From the NCBI GenBank assembly GCA_001972305.1, contig BDDD01000558.1, forward strand, positions 124,001 through 188,000: 64,000 nucleotides of DNA, written 5' to 3'. Below, piece by piece: positions 61,589-64,000 of this stretch (its first letter is position 1; each line of letters begins with the position of its first letter). The notes below the pieces were generated by a model. The model saw only the letters and a program-made list of their open reading frames with translations. It ran no database searches and had not been told where the DNA came from. The DNA is from Cephalotus follicularis. Taxonomy: Eukaryota; Streptophyta; Magnoliopsida; Oxalidales; Cephalotaceae. The translations under genes and the position numbers were made by a program.

Positions 61589-62142
61589 TGTTGGAGCAAG
61601 CAGGAAAAACAATGAATGAAAATAAAATTACAAAGCATAAATAATAAATTATTCCGACTTGTTGACAAGCTAAGGATGATAAAATTTTTACACTATTGTG
61701 AATCTGTCGTACGTCCTAAAATGCCCTCCTTAAAGTGTTATTCGGCCCTACTCCGGTGCAAGGATCGATGACTGAACCACCTCAGGAATAGCAGGAATGT
61801 AGACCGTTGGAATGCACCACTCAACAATCTGATCAGAGAAGCTCTTTTTTAAAATGGTTTCATATAATTCCTTTTCATCTATTCCATAAATAGATGCTAG
61901 AATGAAAGCACTATTCATAGAGTTCAAAAATCAACCCAAAGGGCTCTTTGAAGATGAAGAATCATATCCATTAATAAATACATAATAAACCATTAGTTCA
62001 TTCATGAATACAAAACATTAAGAACCTTCTAGGTTTTGAAACTCTTATTGATATTCCAAAAGTCATGAATTAACGAATATGGAATATTAAAAGCCTTCTA
62101 GGTTTTGAAACTTTCATAGAATTTGTCAAGCAAATTCCAACA
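61589..62142 (-). repeat. 5' LTR of the old Copia
   Basis: On the minus strand begins TGTTGGAATTTG at 62142 and ends near TTGCTCCAACA at 61589. The outer 350 bp match 43012-43446. The leader CTTGAAGTGTTATTCG and the gag ATG follow. The inner border is uncertain because no standard primer site is seen. Confidence 0.6.
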
Positions 62143-62220
62143 CTTTTGAGTTACACTTTAGCTTTTCCTATATTCTTTAACTATTAATCCGTTCCTACTG
62201 TGTTAAGTGCTATTAGAGCC

Positions 62221-63700
62221 ATGGTAGGGGGCGGTAGAGGTCGTGGTGGTAGAGGAAACCAAGGCCAAGGCCAACAAACAAAGATGGCTGAGATGAGGCA
62301 CATGATTGAAGATTTGTTGCGGGCTGTACAAGCTATGTAGCGACATGAACAAGCGGGAGCCCGTATGAAGATGCTGAAAGGTGACCACGATCCCTTGGAC
62401 TTACCGGAAGGTGGTTTCGAGGATGAATACTTTGTTGGAGAAGATGAAAATCCCTTTCATGATGTTGTTCCTACAAAACATGTGGCAAGAGGCATATTGG
62501 AAGAGAGATTGGTATGTGCCCTTGATTTGAGTGGGGCTGGAATTAGAATAGAAGTTGTTGATTTTTGCAGAAAGATGCATGTAGTAGATTGTTTGGATTG
62601 GGAAGCTAGTCTGGAAAATTATTTTGAATGGAAACCTATGGTTGAAGCTCGTAAGGTGTTGTTTGGGAAGCTGAAACTGAAAAGTACTAACCTTCAATGG
62701 TGGAAGAAAGTTGAGGAGTAGCGTGCTAGATAGGGAAGCCAAAAATTAGCACCTAGGAACATATGAAAGCCAAGATGCGGAAGCAATTTTTGCCGGCTGA
62801 TTATGTCCTAAATTTGTGTGAGAAATTCCATTCATTGAAGCAAAGAGGGATGTCAATTGACGAATACATTTCTGAATTCAGCAACATATCTATCCGAGTT
62901 GGTTTGAAAGAGACCAATCCAATGAACAATTGACTTCACGTTGTTTGTCAGGTTTGAATCAGTCCATTAGAGATGAGTTGGGAGTAGTGCGATTGTTCCA
63001 CCTTGAAGATGCACGAAAATATGCTTTAATGGCAGAAAAGCGTGTTATACACTACGGTCAAGTAAGCCATTATCCAGTAGAATGGATGGAACATCACAGA
63101 GGTTTTCGGGGTCTGATCGGAGTGTTAAAAATAGCGGAGGAGCTATCTCAATGAGTCAAACAAATTATGGGGTTTTGGTAATGCTGATAGGAGTGACAAG
63201 GGGAAGGAAGTAGTGCCTTTTAGAACCCAAAAAAGTTCTGCTTCTGCCTTCTCCAAAGAAAATAGTGGGACACAGGCACGCTGTTTTTGTTGCAGTGAGA
63301 AGGGACATTCTTCCAATTCTTCTCAATATGGCCGATTTCGATGATGATGTAGGAGAAGAGATATTTAAGCCAAAGTATGATGTCTGTGATGACGAGGAAG
63401 AAAATGTTGATCTTTATCATGTTTAGGGGAAATCTTTAGTAGTAAAAAGATTATAATTTCAACGGAGCTTGTAGAAAAGTTAAAATTGCCTATTGAAAAA
63501 CATCCACATCCATACGAAATTAGATGCTTTCGGAAGGGTAATGAAGTGTGGGTTACATCCCGATGCCTTGTTCAGTTTACTATGGATGGTGGTCTTGAAG
63601 ATAAGCTTTATGTGATATAGTACTCATGGATGTATATCGTATTTTATTAGGGAGACTGAGGTTGTATGATCATGACATCGTTCATCGTACCAAGCCTAAT
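62221..63700 (+). pseudogene. Ty3/gypsy gag and protease fragment
   Basis: Starts ATG 62221 with a glycine/arginine-rich leader (GGGRGRGGRGNQ). A TAG follows at 62338-62340. Then VDCLDWEASLENYF, NLQWWKKVEE and, in broken frames, a block like WEHMKAKMRKQFLPADYV and LTSRCLSGLNQSIRDELGV: the gag domain of CRM/Reina-like Ty3/gypsy elements. A zinc knuckle remnant (CFCCSEKGHSSNSSQ, last cysteine lost) lies at about 63280-63325. After 63420 comes the protease C-terminal half (STELVEKLKLPIEKHPHPYEI, then YRILLGRLRLYDHD), with the active-site part deleted. A degenerate initiator-tRNA-like primer site (GCTATTAGAGCC) sits just upstream at about 62208. Confidence 0.75.
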
Positions 63701-63780
63701 ACATATCCTTCCAAAGAGGTAACAAAAACTATATATTGCAACCACTTAGGTAAGAATTTAGTAAGCTTTGTATTGATAAC

Positions 63781-64000
63781 TGTTAAGATCTCTATCCCTA
63801 AAAGCATGCTTATAAGGAAGAGGTATCTCTCAAATATATTTATTGAACAAACCCACTTAATCTTTTCAATGTGGGATTCACGTCTTAACACCTGCCCTCA
63901 CGTGCAACGTGGACTTATGAGAAATTGCCTCAGAGGTTGCTACGAAGCTTGTCCCGGACAAGTGGGCTCAGAGGCTTCTAACGCAACTTGTCCCAGACTT
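63781..64000 (-). mobile_element. Left edge of another Copia element (3' LTR)
   Basis: TGTTAAGATC ... GTCTTAACA (63781-63890, 110 bp) followed by CCTGCCCTCACG, the arrangement seen at the left end of the other minus-strand Copia elements here (LTR, then the complement of a polypurine tract). The rest of the element lies outside the window, so the second LTR and the duplication (expected ATAAC) cannot be checked. Confidence 0.55.

Larger units (their letters stand above)
43012..62142 (-). mobile_element. Old Copia element broken up by later insertions
   Basis: Pieces on the minus strand, in the right order for one element from right to left: LTR (about 61589-62142), gag start across the later Copia insertion (61557-61552 joined to 53251-52900), RNase H end (48155-48520), 3' region (43447-44167), LTR (43012-43446). 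The gag start reads MDTT then SFSNLKLETFDSSNFN, and the ATACC of codons 2-3 is the GGTAT duplication of the inserted element. The polypurine-like GTGGAT precedes TGTTGGAATTTG of the 3' LTR. Most of pol (48520-52900) was not recognised, so one element is an inference. Confidence 0.6.

Overview
The window is nuclear DNA of a flowering plant, most likely a eudicot. It holds one recognisable host gene, the first 14 exons of a SOS1/NHX7-type plasma-membrane Na+/H+ antiporter (28251-39847, + strand). Almost everything else is transposable-element sequence, much of it nested. No tRNA, rRNA, organellar or bacterial gene was recognised. Element family names rest on protein motifs read by eye; the insertion limits rest on target-site duplications (TSDs) found directly in the sequence.

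Region 1-17683 is an En/Spm (CACTA) transposon on the minus strand. Its transposase is split by a 14.3-kb Athila-like Ty3/gypsy insertion (23-14340, TSD CTTAT). That insertion is a tandem composite, LTR-internal-LTR-internal-LTR. Both internal regions share the same large deletion of the RT-RNase H-integrase core and the same stop codons. The middle LTR is chimeric: it carries an inverted piece of a different LTR in place of its own core promoter. Region 17772-24741 is a Tat-like Ty3/gypsy element with two 494-bp LTRs, a gag, a truncated pol and long 3' tandem repeats. It is itself invaded by a 2044-bp solo LTR (19885-21928, TSD GATCA).

Region 24747-28250 is non-coding and includes an LTR-like piece (26589-27340) with 18 palindrome-type sites. 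The antiporter gene follows. Its 6.4-kb intron 11 holds an antisense Copia element with three short LTR copies (33061-37859, TSD GAATC). Intron 11 ends at exon 12, whose 3' splice donor is GC rather than GT. The ~700 C-terminal residues normal for SOS1 were not found downstream, so intron 14 is either very large or the gene is broken.

Region 39848-64000 is layered transposons: a Mutator-like 708-bp element (TSD TTTGAACAA), an old minus-strand Copia scattered over 43-62 kb, a younger Copia (44168-48154, TSD CTTCA), a hAT-like element (50947-51784, TSD GACAAACT), another Copia (53252-61551, TSD GGTAT) carrying a LINE, a Ty3/gypsy gag fragment, and the start of one more Copia at the right edge.

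The most unusual signal is a set of palindromic decamers centred on GTCGAC (GCGTCGACGC or CAGTCGACTG). They occur in at least five LTR-like segments that otherwise look different. Sites are spaced 19-22 bp apart, with longer gaps mostly near multiples of one DNA helical turn (10.5 bp), and each cluster lies upstream of a TATA-like box.
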